Made by a program: the position numbers and the translations under genes
Notes under the pieces: model-generated
The model's input: only the letters and a program-made list of their open reading frames with translations
The model's database searches: none
Told to the model about the DNA's origin: nothing
Shown: positions 1 through 6,194 of the stretch, one piece after another
Numbering within the stretch: position 1 is the first letter of the stretch
How the letters are laid out: each line of letters opens with the position of its first letter
DNA from: Desulfobacteraceae bacterium
Lineage (GTDB): Bacteria > Desulfobacterota > Desulfobacteria > Desulfobacterales > Desulfobacteraceae
Assembly: GCA_023140455.1 (NCBI GenBank)
Contig: JAGLLQ010000033.1
Location: 1-8,266 of the forward strand
Reading direction: 5' to 3'
DNA: 8,266 nt

Positions 1-1019
1 CTTCTTTCATCAAAGTTGCTGAACTTAAAAGAAAAGGCAAAGGAGATGAGTATATCCTCAAAAAATTTGGAGTCATACCAATTCCTCCAGGCTCAATTGT
101 TGATGGCAGGATTGAGGATATGAAAACTATTTCAGAAGCGATTACAACTCTCTTTAAAACAAATAAAATAAGAGAGAAAAACGTCGCCATAGCAACTGGT
201 GGTTATTCTGTTATTATAAAAACTATAAATATGGCCAGGGCAACTGAAGAAGAGCTTCAAGACCAAATTTATGCAGAAGCTGAACAATATATTCCATATG
301 ACATCGAAGAAGTAAACATAGATTACCAAGTACTTGGAGAAAGTGAATTTTCACCGGAACAGATCAGTGTACTTCTTGTTGCAGTAAAAAAAGATCTTGT
401 CGCTGAATATATAGACCTAATTGATATGGCAGGATTAAACCCCTGCATTATTGAAGTTGATACTTTTGCTCTTCAAAACATATATGAAAGGTTGCCGAAC
501 ATATCAGAAGATAAAATTTCAATGCTTATTGATGTTGGCGTGTCCAAAACATCCCTAAATATAGTCAGGGGGGGGTCATCTCTAATGATGCGGGATAATG
601 CAAACGGGATAGCACAAATCAGAGATGAAATTGCAGCTGAGGCTGAATGCACTGAAGAAGAAGCTGACATAATACTTGCTGATCAAAAATCTGATTTACT
701 TTCAGTCGATGAAATAAAAGAGATTACTCTTGGAGTCATAGATGAGTGGTGTGCTGATATTTACGGCATGGTAAGCACTTTCCGATCAAAAACAAAAGAT
801 GATGATGTAGAGCTTGTTTTCTTAACAGGTGGCGGTGCGTTAGTTAGCGGTTTTCCAGAAGCGCTTGCATCAGAATTAAACACAAGCGTCTCAATACTTA
901 ATCCATTTGAAGGTATCCAAATCGATAAAAAGCGTATGCCAAAAGAAACTGTCAATGAACTTGCTCCATTGGCCTCAGTTGCTATAGGACTTGGTTTAAG
1001 AAGGGTGAATGACAAATGA
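1..1019 (+). CDS. pilM: Type IV pilus assembly protein PilM (5'-truncated by window edge)
   Basis: Actin-like cytoplasmic ATPase-fold protein that binds the N-terminal tail of PilN and anchors the T4P inner-membrane alignment complex. The frame is open from the first full codon at base 3 and begins SFIKVAELK, which matches the sequence just after the family's N-terminal GLDIGSS phosphate-binding motif, so only some 10-20 residues should be missing. The ATG at 120 is internal. 338 residues are visible, close to the family's usual length of about 350. Second actin-like phosphate loop: MLIDVGVSKTSL at 522-557. Adenosine-type loop: LTGGGALVSGFPEAL at about 822-866. A helix-rich SHS2-like insert lies between the first and second motifs. 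The stop overlaps the pilN start (ATGA), implying translational coupling. A run of eight G at 568-575 sits in the Arg-Gly-Gly codons after the second motif. Identification is secure from motifs and operon position. Confidence 0.95.
   Translation, partial: SFIKVAELKRKGKGDEYILKKFGVIPIPPGSIVDGRIEDMKTISEAITTLFKTNKIREKNVAIATGGYSVIIKTINMARATEEELQDQIYAEAEQYIPYDIEEVNIDYQVLGESEFSPEQISVLLVAVKKDLVAEYIDLIDMAGLNPCIIEVDTFALQNIYERLPNISEDKISMLIDVGVSKTSLNIVRGGSSLMMRDNANGIAQIRDEIAAEAECTEEEADIILADQKSDLLSVDEIKEITLGVIDEWCADIYGMVSTFRSKTKDDDVELVFLTGGGALVSGFPEALASELNTSVSILNPFEGIQIDKKRMPKETVNELAPLASVAIGLGLRRVNDK
568..575 (+). repeat. G8 homopolymer inside pilM
   Basis: Eight consecutive G (end of AGG, then GGG GGG, coding Arg-Gly-Gly) lie within an AT-rich gene. 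Synonymous Gly codons are freely available, so the run is not forced by the protein. Gain or loss of one G would frameshift pilM and could be polar on the coupled downstream genes. Whether it varies in the population cannot be told from one sequence. Confidence 0.9.
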
Positions 1020-1591
1020 TACGAATAAATCTCCTGCCATTCAGGGCTGCCCGTAAAAGAGAAAATATCCGGCAACAGGTTTCAATTTTTGTCCTTCTAA
1101 TCATATTTCTTATTTTAGGACTTTCTTACTATAGTATTCATTTAGATAAAAAAATTAAAATCATTGAGACTAACATTTTAAGAGTTGATAATGAAATTGC
1201 TTTATACAAAGAAAAAGCAAAAAGAGTGAATGAAATAAAAAAAGCAATGGCTATCTATGAAAAAAAGGTAGGCACAATTAAATCTCTCAAAAGCAGACGA
1301 AGAGAAGTTATTGTACTTTTAGACAGCATGACAGAACTAATAATTCCTGAAAAAATGTGGCTGACTGATTTAAAAACTAATAAGACTACTGTTGAAATAA
1401 GCGGGATTGCCTTTGACCAGAAAACAGTTGCTGACTTCATGACAAAGTTAGGAGAATCACCACTTTTTGATAAAGACATAAGATTAAATAATTTAAAAAT
1501 GGATAGTATAGCTAATGAGGCCACAGTACAAAACTTTATCGTAAGTTGCACTAAAACTGTTAAGCAAACTGAAAAGAAAACTAAAGAATGA
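1016..1591 (+). CDS. pilN: Type IV pilus inner-membrane assembly protein PilN
   Basis: Bitopic inner-membrane protein that links cytoplasmic PilM to periplasmic PilO. The 191-aa product starts MIRINLLPFR, carrying the conserved INLLP tail that docks into PilM, followed by a basic stretch and one hydrophobic membrane segment at about residues 22-42. A charged, probably coiled-coil region (about 45-100) leads to a ferredoxin-like periplasmic domain (about 105-180), where LIIPEKMWLTDLK and VEISGIAFDQKTVADFM fit the family. The tail is Lys-rich. Length is typical. The start is supported by an AAGGGTG-like Shine-Dalgarno at 1001-1007 and by the 4-nt ATGA overlap with pilM; the stop overlaps pilO the same way. 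Expression is therefore expected to be coupled to both neighbours. Confidence 0.95.
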   Translation: MIRINLLPFRAARKRENIRQQVSIFVLLIIFLILGLSYYSIHLDKKIKIIETNILRVDNEIALYKEKAKRVNEIKKAMAIYEKKVGTIKSLKSRRREVIVLLDSMTELIIPEKMWLTDLKTNKTTVEISGIAFDQKTVADFMTKLGESPLFDKDIRLNNLKMDSIANEATVQNFIVSCTKTVKQTEKKTKE

Positions 1592-2241
1592 GTGTCTTAA
1601 ACAAAAAAACTGGTATAAAAACAGAAAATATAGCTCCAATATTTCAATGGGCGGGGGCGCTTTCCAGATTACAAAAAATTCTTGTCTTTGTTATAGTCTT
1701 TGCTTTAATAGGAGCTGGATATTATTTTTTTATTTTTAAACCAAAATACAAAAAGATAAATAGCCTAAATAAGACATTAAAAATAAAAAAAACTACTTTA
1801 GTGAAATATAAAGGCTTAGCAAAAACCCTACCTCAGCTCGAAGAAAAATTAAAAAATCTTAAAGAAGAATTAAACTATGCAATGGCAGCGTTACCTGATG
1901 AAAAAGAAATTCCGATCCTTTTAACTGAAATTTCACGAGCCGGGAAGAAAACAGGTTTAGAATTTGTAAGCTTTAAACCAAATGCAGAACAAATTAAAGA
2001 AGATTTTTATGCAGAGATCCCGGTAAGCATGCAAATTACTGGGAGGTTCCACCAACTTGCACATTTTTTTGATGAAGTATCCAGGCTTTATAGAATTGTA
2101 AATATTGAAAATATTGAAATAAAAAGTACCGAAGACATTAGCAGGCTTAACCTTTCCTGTGAGGCGGTGACTTACATGTTTGTAAATAAAAAGGTTGAAA
2201 CTAAAACAAATGAAAAGGCTAAAAAGAAAGGAAAAAAATAA
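1588..2241 (+). CDS. pilO: Type IV pilus inner-membrane assembly protein PilO
   Basis: Bitopic inner-membrane protein that pairs with PilN through periplasmic coiled coils and ferredoxin-like domains and recruits PilP. Of 217 residues, about 1-30 are cytoplasmic, about 31-50 form a membrane helix, about 55-98 are a Lys/Glu/Leu-rich coiled coil, and about 105-200 are the PilO domain, with LLTEISRAGKKTGLEF and the hallmark ITGRFHQLAHFFDEVSRL. The C-terminal 15 residues are strongly basic (KAKKKGKK end). The start overlaps the pilN stop (ATGA) and has only a weak purine-rich upstream region, so translation probably depends on coupling to pilN. pilP follows after 8 nt. Length and domain order are normal for the family. 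Confidence 0.95.
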   Translation: MSVLNKKTGIKTENIAPIFQWAGALSRLQKILVFVIVFALIGAGYYFFIFKPKYKKINSLNKTLKIKKTTLVKYKGLAKTLPQLEEKLKNLKEELNYAMAALPDEKEIPILLTEISRAGKKTGLEFVSFKPNAEQIKEDFYAEIPVSMQITGRFHQLAHFFDEVSRLYRIVNIENIEIKSTEDISRLNLSCEAVTYMFVNKKVETKTNEKAKKKGKK

Positions 2242-2249
2242 GCTAAACA

Positions 2250-2963
2250 ATGAAAAACTTTAAAACGATATTGTTTCTTGCGACTTTACTCTTTTCGTTC
2301 AATTTATTGTTCTTGGCCTGTGATACTCCTCCTCCCAAAAAGATACAGAATAATCAGAACATAGTGACAAAAAAAATTGTTAAACCAGATCAAAAGAAAA
2401 ACATTGATCAAACCAAAATACAACAGGATAAAAAGCCAGCCGAAGTAAAACAACCTGAGCCTGTGCAAAAGCCAGCCGAAGTAAAACAACCTGAGCCTAA
2501 AACGGATAACTACCAAGCCTCAAAACAAAATACTGATTCTAATAATTTATCAATTGACGAGAAGTTAAAGGATGACTTAGAAAAGGATAAATCAAAAACA
2601 CTTTTCTATGTTTCTGAAGGAAAAATTGATCCGTTCCTCTCTCCAATGAAAAAAAATGATGAAAAAGAAAAAAATAAAATAGAAAATAGAAAATATACTC
2701 CCCTTGAAAAATTAGATCTCAGCCAATTGAAATTAGTAGCCATCATCAACATGCAACGAGGGAAAAAAGATGTTGCAATGGTACAAGAATCAAGCGGTAA
2801 AGGATATATGGTAAAGGTTGGAACATATATTGGCACTAATAATGGTAGAATAGTTGAAATTAAAAATGATGAAATCATTATAAAAGAACGTATAAAAAAT
2901 TTTAAAGGGGTCTTTGAAGATCACTTAAAAAATATGAAACTTCAAAAAAAAAGTGACAGGTAA
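2250..2963 (+). CDS. pilP: Type IV pilus assembly lipoprotein PilP
   Basis: Inner-membrane lipoprotein that connects PilN/PilO to the periplasmic N-domains of PilQ. The 237-aa product opens with a signal peptide ending FLAC (Cys24; Phe rather than the usual Leu at -3). A long Lys/Pro/Gln/Asn-rich disordered linker (about 25-115) contains two identical 10-residue units, KPAEVKQPEP. The globular beta-rich PilP domain (about 117-232) carries the family signatures KIDPFLSP, LSQLKLVAII, GKGYMVKVGTYIG and a late GVFEDHLKNMKL. The gene follows pilO by 8 nt. The nearest purine-rich AAAGGA (2227-2232) is about 17 nt from the ATG, farther than ideal, so re-initiation after pilO is likely. An A9 run (2944-2952) lies just before the stop. 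Confidence 0.94.
   Translation: MKNFKTILFLATLLFSFNLLFLACDTPPPKKIQNNQNIVTKKIVKPDQKKNIDQTKIQQDKKPAEVKQPEPVQKPAEVKQPEPKTDNYQASKQNTDSNNLSIDEKLKDDLEKDKSKTLFYVSEGKIDPFLSPMKKNDEKEKNKIENRKYTPLEKLDLSQLKLVAIINMQRGKKDVAMVQESSGKGYMVKVGTYIGTNNGRIVEIKNDEIIIKERIKNFKGVFEDHLKNMKLQKKSDR
2431..2498 (+). repeat. Two-copy in-frame tandem repeat in the pilP linker (36-bp period)
   Basis: The 32 nt at 2431-2462 recur without a mismatch at 2467-2498, separated by 4 nt (GTGC), giving a 36-bp period, or 12 codons. Each unit encodes KPAEVKQPEP. Identity at the DNA level, synonymous positions included, indicates a recent duplication or ongoing homogenisation. The effect is to lengthen the flexible linker between the PilP lipid anchor and its globular domain. 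Confidence 0.95.
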
Positions 2964-2970
2964 AAATATG
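2956..2970 (+). promoter_or_regulatory. Ribosome binding site and start codon chosen for pilQ
   Basis: Two in-frame starts are possible: GTG at 2953 and ATG at 2968. An AGGT core at 2958-2961 lies 6 nt before the ATG, whereas only A-rich sequence precedes the GTG. The ATG also puts the basic residues and hydrophobic core of the signal peptide at a normal distance from the N-terminus. The Shine-Dalgarno overlaps the pilP stop codon (2961-2963), so ribosomes finishing pilP would pass over it. Confidence 0.6.
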
Positions 2971-5391
2971 CGACCATTGTTGAAAAATCAGTTTAAAAAT
3001 ATTTATTTGGTTATTGTGTGCTTTATTATCTTGGCAATTTTTCTTTTCCCTGGCTGCGCCACCAAAAAGAACCAAAATCTTCAAGATACTGATACAAGCA
3101 CTAAGCCACTGTCGGAAGAAAAAATTGATATAAAAACTGCTGAGGACGTAAATGGAAAAAGCACTATCAAAGCAATAAAATTACTTCGAAAATCAAATTC
3201 AGTTGAGGTAATTATTGAAGGGAAAGGGGACAAAGAACTAAAGTATACGTCTATTAAACAATCTTTTCCATTTGGTATTGCTATATACCTGCCTGATACC
3301 AGCTTAGATGAAAATCTCAAATCTTTTGCACCGGAAACCGATGATATCAGCAATATCATTCCATCTTATGCAGACAAAGATAAAAAAACAGCAAAAATTG
3401 AAATTCTACTTAACAAAGATCTATCTTACGATATTGCAAGGAAAGCTAACATCTTGATAGTTACAATCCCCAATAACAATCAACTTGATACTATAAAAAA
3501 AGACGACAAAGCTACAAATACTAAAGCACTGCAAATCCCAAAAGGTATAGCCCAACTTTCTGATATTGAATTCAATGTTGAAGATGGAGGGAATACTGAA
3601 TTAACACTTACCACTTCCCATCCTATTAAATATGATTTTTCTAAAGGCAGCAACGGCATACTATATTTAAACCTATACAAGACTAACATCCCAAGCAGAC
3701 ATAAACGCCCATTTGAAACAAAATATTTCAAATCAGCTGTACACCGGATTCTTCCAATACAAAGAATGAAAAATTCAAAAAATTCAAAAATTGAAATAAG
3801 TATGCGCGAGAAAGTTCCCTATCAGGTTGTGCAAGACAAAAATATAATCACAGTGCGTTTTGAGCCATCTAATATTGAGCCACCGAAATTCACTAAAGCA
3901 GAGAAAACCGAATCAAGCAAAATTGCAAAAAATTATAATGTCAAAACTCAAAGCTCTGAATTGATTCAACAACCTTCTAAAACCAATAACGACATAGAAC
4001 CTATTGATAATTTACAAAACGATGAAATTTCAAAAATAGCAATAAGTGTATCTCAAGTTCCTTCTGTTAATAGAAATCAAATAGGACAAGCAAAAACAAA
4101 TAGAACCAGCATTAATGAAAATGTATATACCGGCGAAAAAATTAAACTCGATTTTTATGAAACTGATATAAAAAATGTATTTAGAATTTTGAGCAGTATT
4201 AGTAACAAAAATTTTGCAATTGATAAAGACGTCACAGGAAATGTTACTTTAACTCTTGATAACCCAATTCCCTGGGACCAAGTACTTGACTTAGTGCTAT
4301 CTATGAATCAATTAGAAAAAGTAGAACAAGGCAATGTCATTAGAATCGCAACGCAAACTACATTAGCGACTGAGGCAGAACAACAGCACGCTAAATTCGA
4401 GGCACAACAAAAAGCGCAAGATGCACAAAAGGCTTTAGAGCCATTAATCACTGAATATATTCCAATTAACTATGCTAATGCATCATCAGATATCTTACCG
4501 CATATAAAAAACATTTTAACTGAAGATAGAGGGACTGCAAGTGTTGATGAACGTACAAACATGGTTATTGTCACCGACACAAGAGCAAAAGTTGAAAAAG
4601 CCAAAAACTTAATCTATACATTAGATAATGTTACTCCTCAAATTATGATAAGCGCAAAAATTGTTGAAGCCAATAAAGAATTTTCAAGAGATTTTGGTCT
4701 TGGTCTTAGTTTTGGATTTGACGAAAACGTGGTCGAGCCGAATTCGAATGATAATTATGATGTATCATTAAATGCTCCTGCTACTTCCATCAACCCTGCC
4801 AATACTGGGAGTTTCACATTTAACAATCTATTGAACAGTGGTGTTTTTGGCCCTGGCAATGCATTTTTAACAGCCACACTCAATGCATCAGAATCAAAAG
4901 GTGACATTTCAGTTTTATCATCACCTAAAATATTAACCTTGGATAATAAAAAAGCGAAAATAAAACAAGGTCTTGAATATCCATATATAGTAATTGATAA
5001 AGATGGCAATGCAACAGTTGAATTTAAAGATATTGATCTTCTACTAGAAGTCACACCCCATGTGACCCCGGATCAACGCATTGCGATGGAAATTTTTGTG
5101 ACCAAAAACGAAATTGCCGGAGAATTTGTTTTAGGTGTTCCTCCAGTTTCAACTAACGAAGCCACCACAACACTTCTTGTTAACAACAATGATACAATAG
5201 TAATAGGCGGTGTTCTCAAATCCTATCAAAAAGACACTAAATCTGGATTTCCTTTCCTCATGAACATTCCTTTATTAGGACGTCTTTTTAGAACTGATGC
5301 TAATATTAATGAAAAAAAGGAACTATTAATTTTTCTTACCCCAACTATTGTGCAATTAAAACAGAAGAAAAATGAGCTTACATCAGAGTAA
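2968..5391 (+). CDS. pilQ: Type IV pilus outer-membrane secretin PilQ (predicted lipoprotein)
   Basis: Multimeric outer-membrane channel through which the pilus fibre passes. 807 aa from the chosen ATG. The signal peptide ends LFPGC (Cys30), a plausible though imperfect lipobox. Two AMIN-like beta domains, which bind peptidoglycan in other PilQ proteins, lie at about 65-168 and 195-300. A low-complexity Lys/Asn/Ser/Gln linker covers about 300-388. The secretin/TonB short N-terminal domain is at about 392-462 (KLDFYETDIKNVFRILSSIS), then a Gln/Ala helical insert (about 466-492), an N1-type KH-like domain (about 494-556) and the secretin barrel (about 558-797). The barrel shows VPPVSTNEATTTLLVNNNDT and the C-terminal signature GFPFLMNIPLLGRLF, ending ELLIFLTPTIV. 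The protein is full length with no lesion. It is last in the operon; the next gene converges 21 bp away. Confidence 0.96.
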   Translation: MRPLLKNQFKNIYLVIVCFIILAIFLFPGCATKKNQNLQDTDTSTKPLSEEKIDIKTAEDVNGKSTIKAIKLLRKSNSVEVIIEGKGDKELKYTSIKQSFPFGIAIYLPDTSLDENLKSFAPETDDISNIIPSYADKDKKTAKIEILLNKDLSYDIARKANILIVTIPNNNQLDTIKKDDKATNTKALQIPKGIAQLSDIEFNVEDGGNTELTLTTSHPIKYDFSKGSNGILYLNLYKTNIPSRHKRPFETKYFKSAVHRILPIQRMKNSKNSKIEISMREKVPYQVVQDKNIITVRFEPSNIEPPKFTKAEKTESSKIAKNYNVKTQSSELIQQPSKTNNDIEPIDNLQNDEISKIAISVSQVPSVNRNQIGQAKTNRTSINENVYTGEKIKLDFYETDIKNVFRILSSISNKNFAIDKDVTGNVTLTLDNPIPWDQVLDLVLSMNQLEKVEQGNVIRIATQTTLATEAEQQHAKFEAQQKAQDAQKALEPLITEYIPINYANASSDILPHIKNILTEDRGTASVDERTNMVIVTDTRAKVEKAKNLIYTLDNVTPQIMISAKIVEANKEFSRDFGLGLSFGFDENVVEPNSNDNYDVSLNAPATSINPANTGSFTFNNLLNSGVFGPGNAFLTATLNASESKGDISVLSSPKILTLDNKKAKIKQGLEYPYIVIDKDGNATVEFKDIDLLLEVTPHVTPDQRIAMEIFVTKNEIAGEFVLGVPPVSTNEATTTLLVNNNDTIVIGGVLKSYQKDTKSGFPFLMNIPLLGRLFRTDANINEKKELLIFLTPTIVQLKQKKNELTSE

Positions 5392-5412
5392 AATTTAAAA
5401 TAAGCAAATAAG

Positions 5413-6165
5413 TTACAATTGTTTAAGTCTGTTTTTTGCTTCTGGTATAAATTTTGATCCTTCAGGAGCAAGATCAATTACCTTTTTCCAATGTTGTTTT
5501 GCCTCAGAATATTGCCCCAATTTTTCATAGATCCTTGCTATATCATAATGAATTATTAAAGATTCTGGTAATTTGTACGAGGCTCTTTGTAATTTTGCAA
5601 TAGCAACAGATTCACAATTTAGTTCTAAACAAACCGTTGCAAATCCATGAAGAGCTTTTGAATAATTTGGAGATTTTTTCAATGCCTGTAAAAAATAATC
5701 TTTTGCAAGATTATAATTTTTCTTACCCAAGTTTGCCCACCCTAAATTTGTAAGTGCATAATGAGGAGTAATATAAAGAAGACTATTCAAACACTGATTA
5801 AAACTATTAATAGCCTTATCCCACTGTTTTTGTTCAAGATATACCACACCAAGAGCATTGGCTGCCGGCATAAAATCAGGTTCTAACTCTAAAGCGTTTC
5901 TAAAATAAATTTCAGCAGTATTATATTTTTTTCTCAAATAATATGTAAATCCTATATCATATTGCAAGAATCGGTCATCTTTGATAGTTTTTTCCGCTTC
6001 AAGGAATTTCCCTAACGCTATGGAATACCTTTTCTGTCCAAAATAAGCTCGCCCTTCTTGATAAACCGCCTCAGCAATTTTTCTATTCTTTATGTTAGTT
6101 GTTGATGAGGATGCGCATGAAATTAATATAAGCAGACATAGGGCAGCAAAAAAAATCCTTTTCAT
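5413..6165 (-). CDS. TPR lipoprotein, PilF/PilW-like T4P biogenesis/stability factor
   Basis: A 250-aa lipoprotein: the signal peptide ends LISC (Cys17), a good lipobox, followed by a Ser/Thr-rich spacer. About six tetratricopeptide-type helical hairpins span about 31-63, 66-97, 99-132, 135-167, 169-201 and 203-236; clear examples are YNTAEIYFRNALELEPDF and YNLAKDYFLQALKKSPNY. Family knowledge: PilF/PilW TPR lipoproteins act as pilotins that place and oligomerise PilQ in the outer membrane, or stabilise pili. Convergence with pilQ makes that role likely here, but TPR lipoproteins are diverse, so I leave the symbol blank. It lies 29 nt downstream of the LysM-like gene, probably on the same transcript. 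Its Shine-Dalgarno (CTCCT on + at 6177-6181) is 11 nt from the ATG and falls in a predicted hairpin. Confidence 0.82.
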   Translation of the reverse strand: MKRIFFAALCLLILISCASSSTTNIKNRKIAEAVYQEGRAYFGQKRYSIALGKFLEAEKTIKDDRFLQYDIGFTYYLRKKYNTAEIYFRNALELEPDFMPAANALGVVYLEQKQWDKAINSFNQCLNSLLYITPHYALTNLGWANLGKKNYNLAKDYFLQALKKSPNYSKALHGFATVCLELNCESVAIAKLQRASYKLPESLIIHYDIARIYEKLGQYSEAKQHWKKVIDLAPEGSKFIPEAKNRLKQL

Positions 6166-6188
6166 AATTTAGGAGTCTCCTGGAAATT
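6166..6188 (-). promoter_or_regulatory. Hairpin sequestering the TPR lipoprotein Shine-Dalgarno
   Basis: On the mRNA (minus) strand the leader reads AAUUU-CC-AGGA-GAC-UCCU-AAAUU and is followed at once by AUG. AAUUU pairs with AAAUU (5 bp) and AGGA with UCCU (4 bp), with a CC bulge on one side and a GAC loop. The AGGAG Shine-Dalgarno lies in the stem and loop edge. The stem begins 6 nt after the stop codon of the upstream LysM-like gene, so a ribosome ending there would unfold it. The pairing is visible by eye; its stability is not calculated and the stem is AU-rich. Confidence 0.45.
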
Positions 6189-6194
6189 TATAAA

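Noticed and set aside
120..122. ATG at 120 as the pilM start
   Set aside because: The frame is open back to base 3 and the 39 upstream codons encode recognisable PilM N-terminal sequence (SFIKVAELK and following), so the gene is cut by the window edge.
2953..2955. GTG at 2953 as the pilQ start
   Set aside because: It has no Shine-Dalgarno and overlaps pilP by 11 nt; ATG at 2968 has AGGT 6 nt upstream and gives a normal signal peptide. Not fully excluded.
3769..3792. AAAAATTC-type short repeats in pilQ
   Set aside because: They encode Lys-Asn-Ser triplets in a surface segment between beta strands and are imperfect; expected low complexity in an AT-rich gene.
4755..5054. 99-codon minus-strand open frame within pilQ
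   Set aside because: It lies opposite the conserved secretin domain and has no protein features; antisense shadow.
5361..5444. Imperfect pairing of CAGAAG and CTTCTG flanking the pilQ/TPR junction as a terminator
   Set aside because: Arms are about 75 nt apart, short and AT-rich, and lie inside both coding regions; this is not a credible intrinsic terminator.
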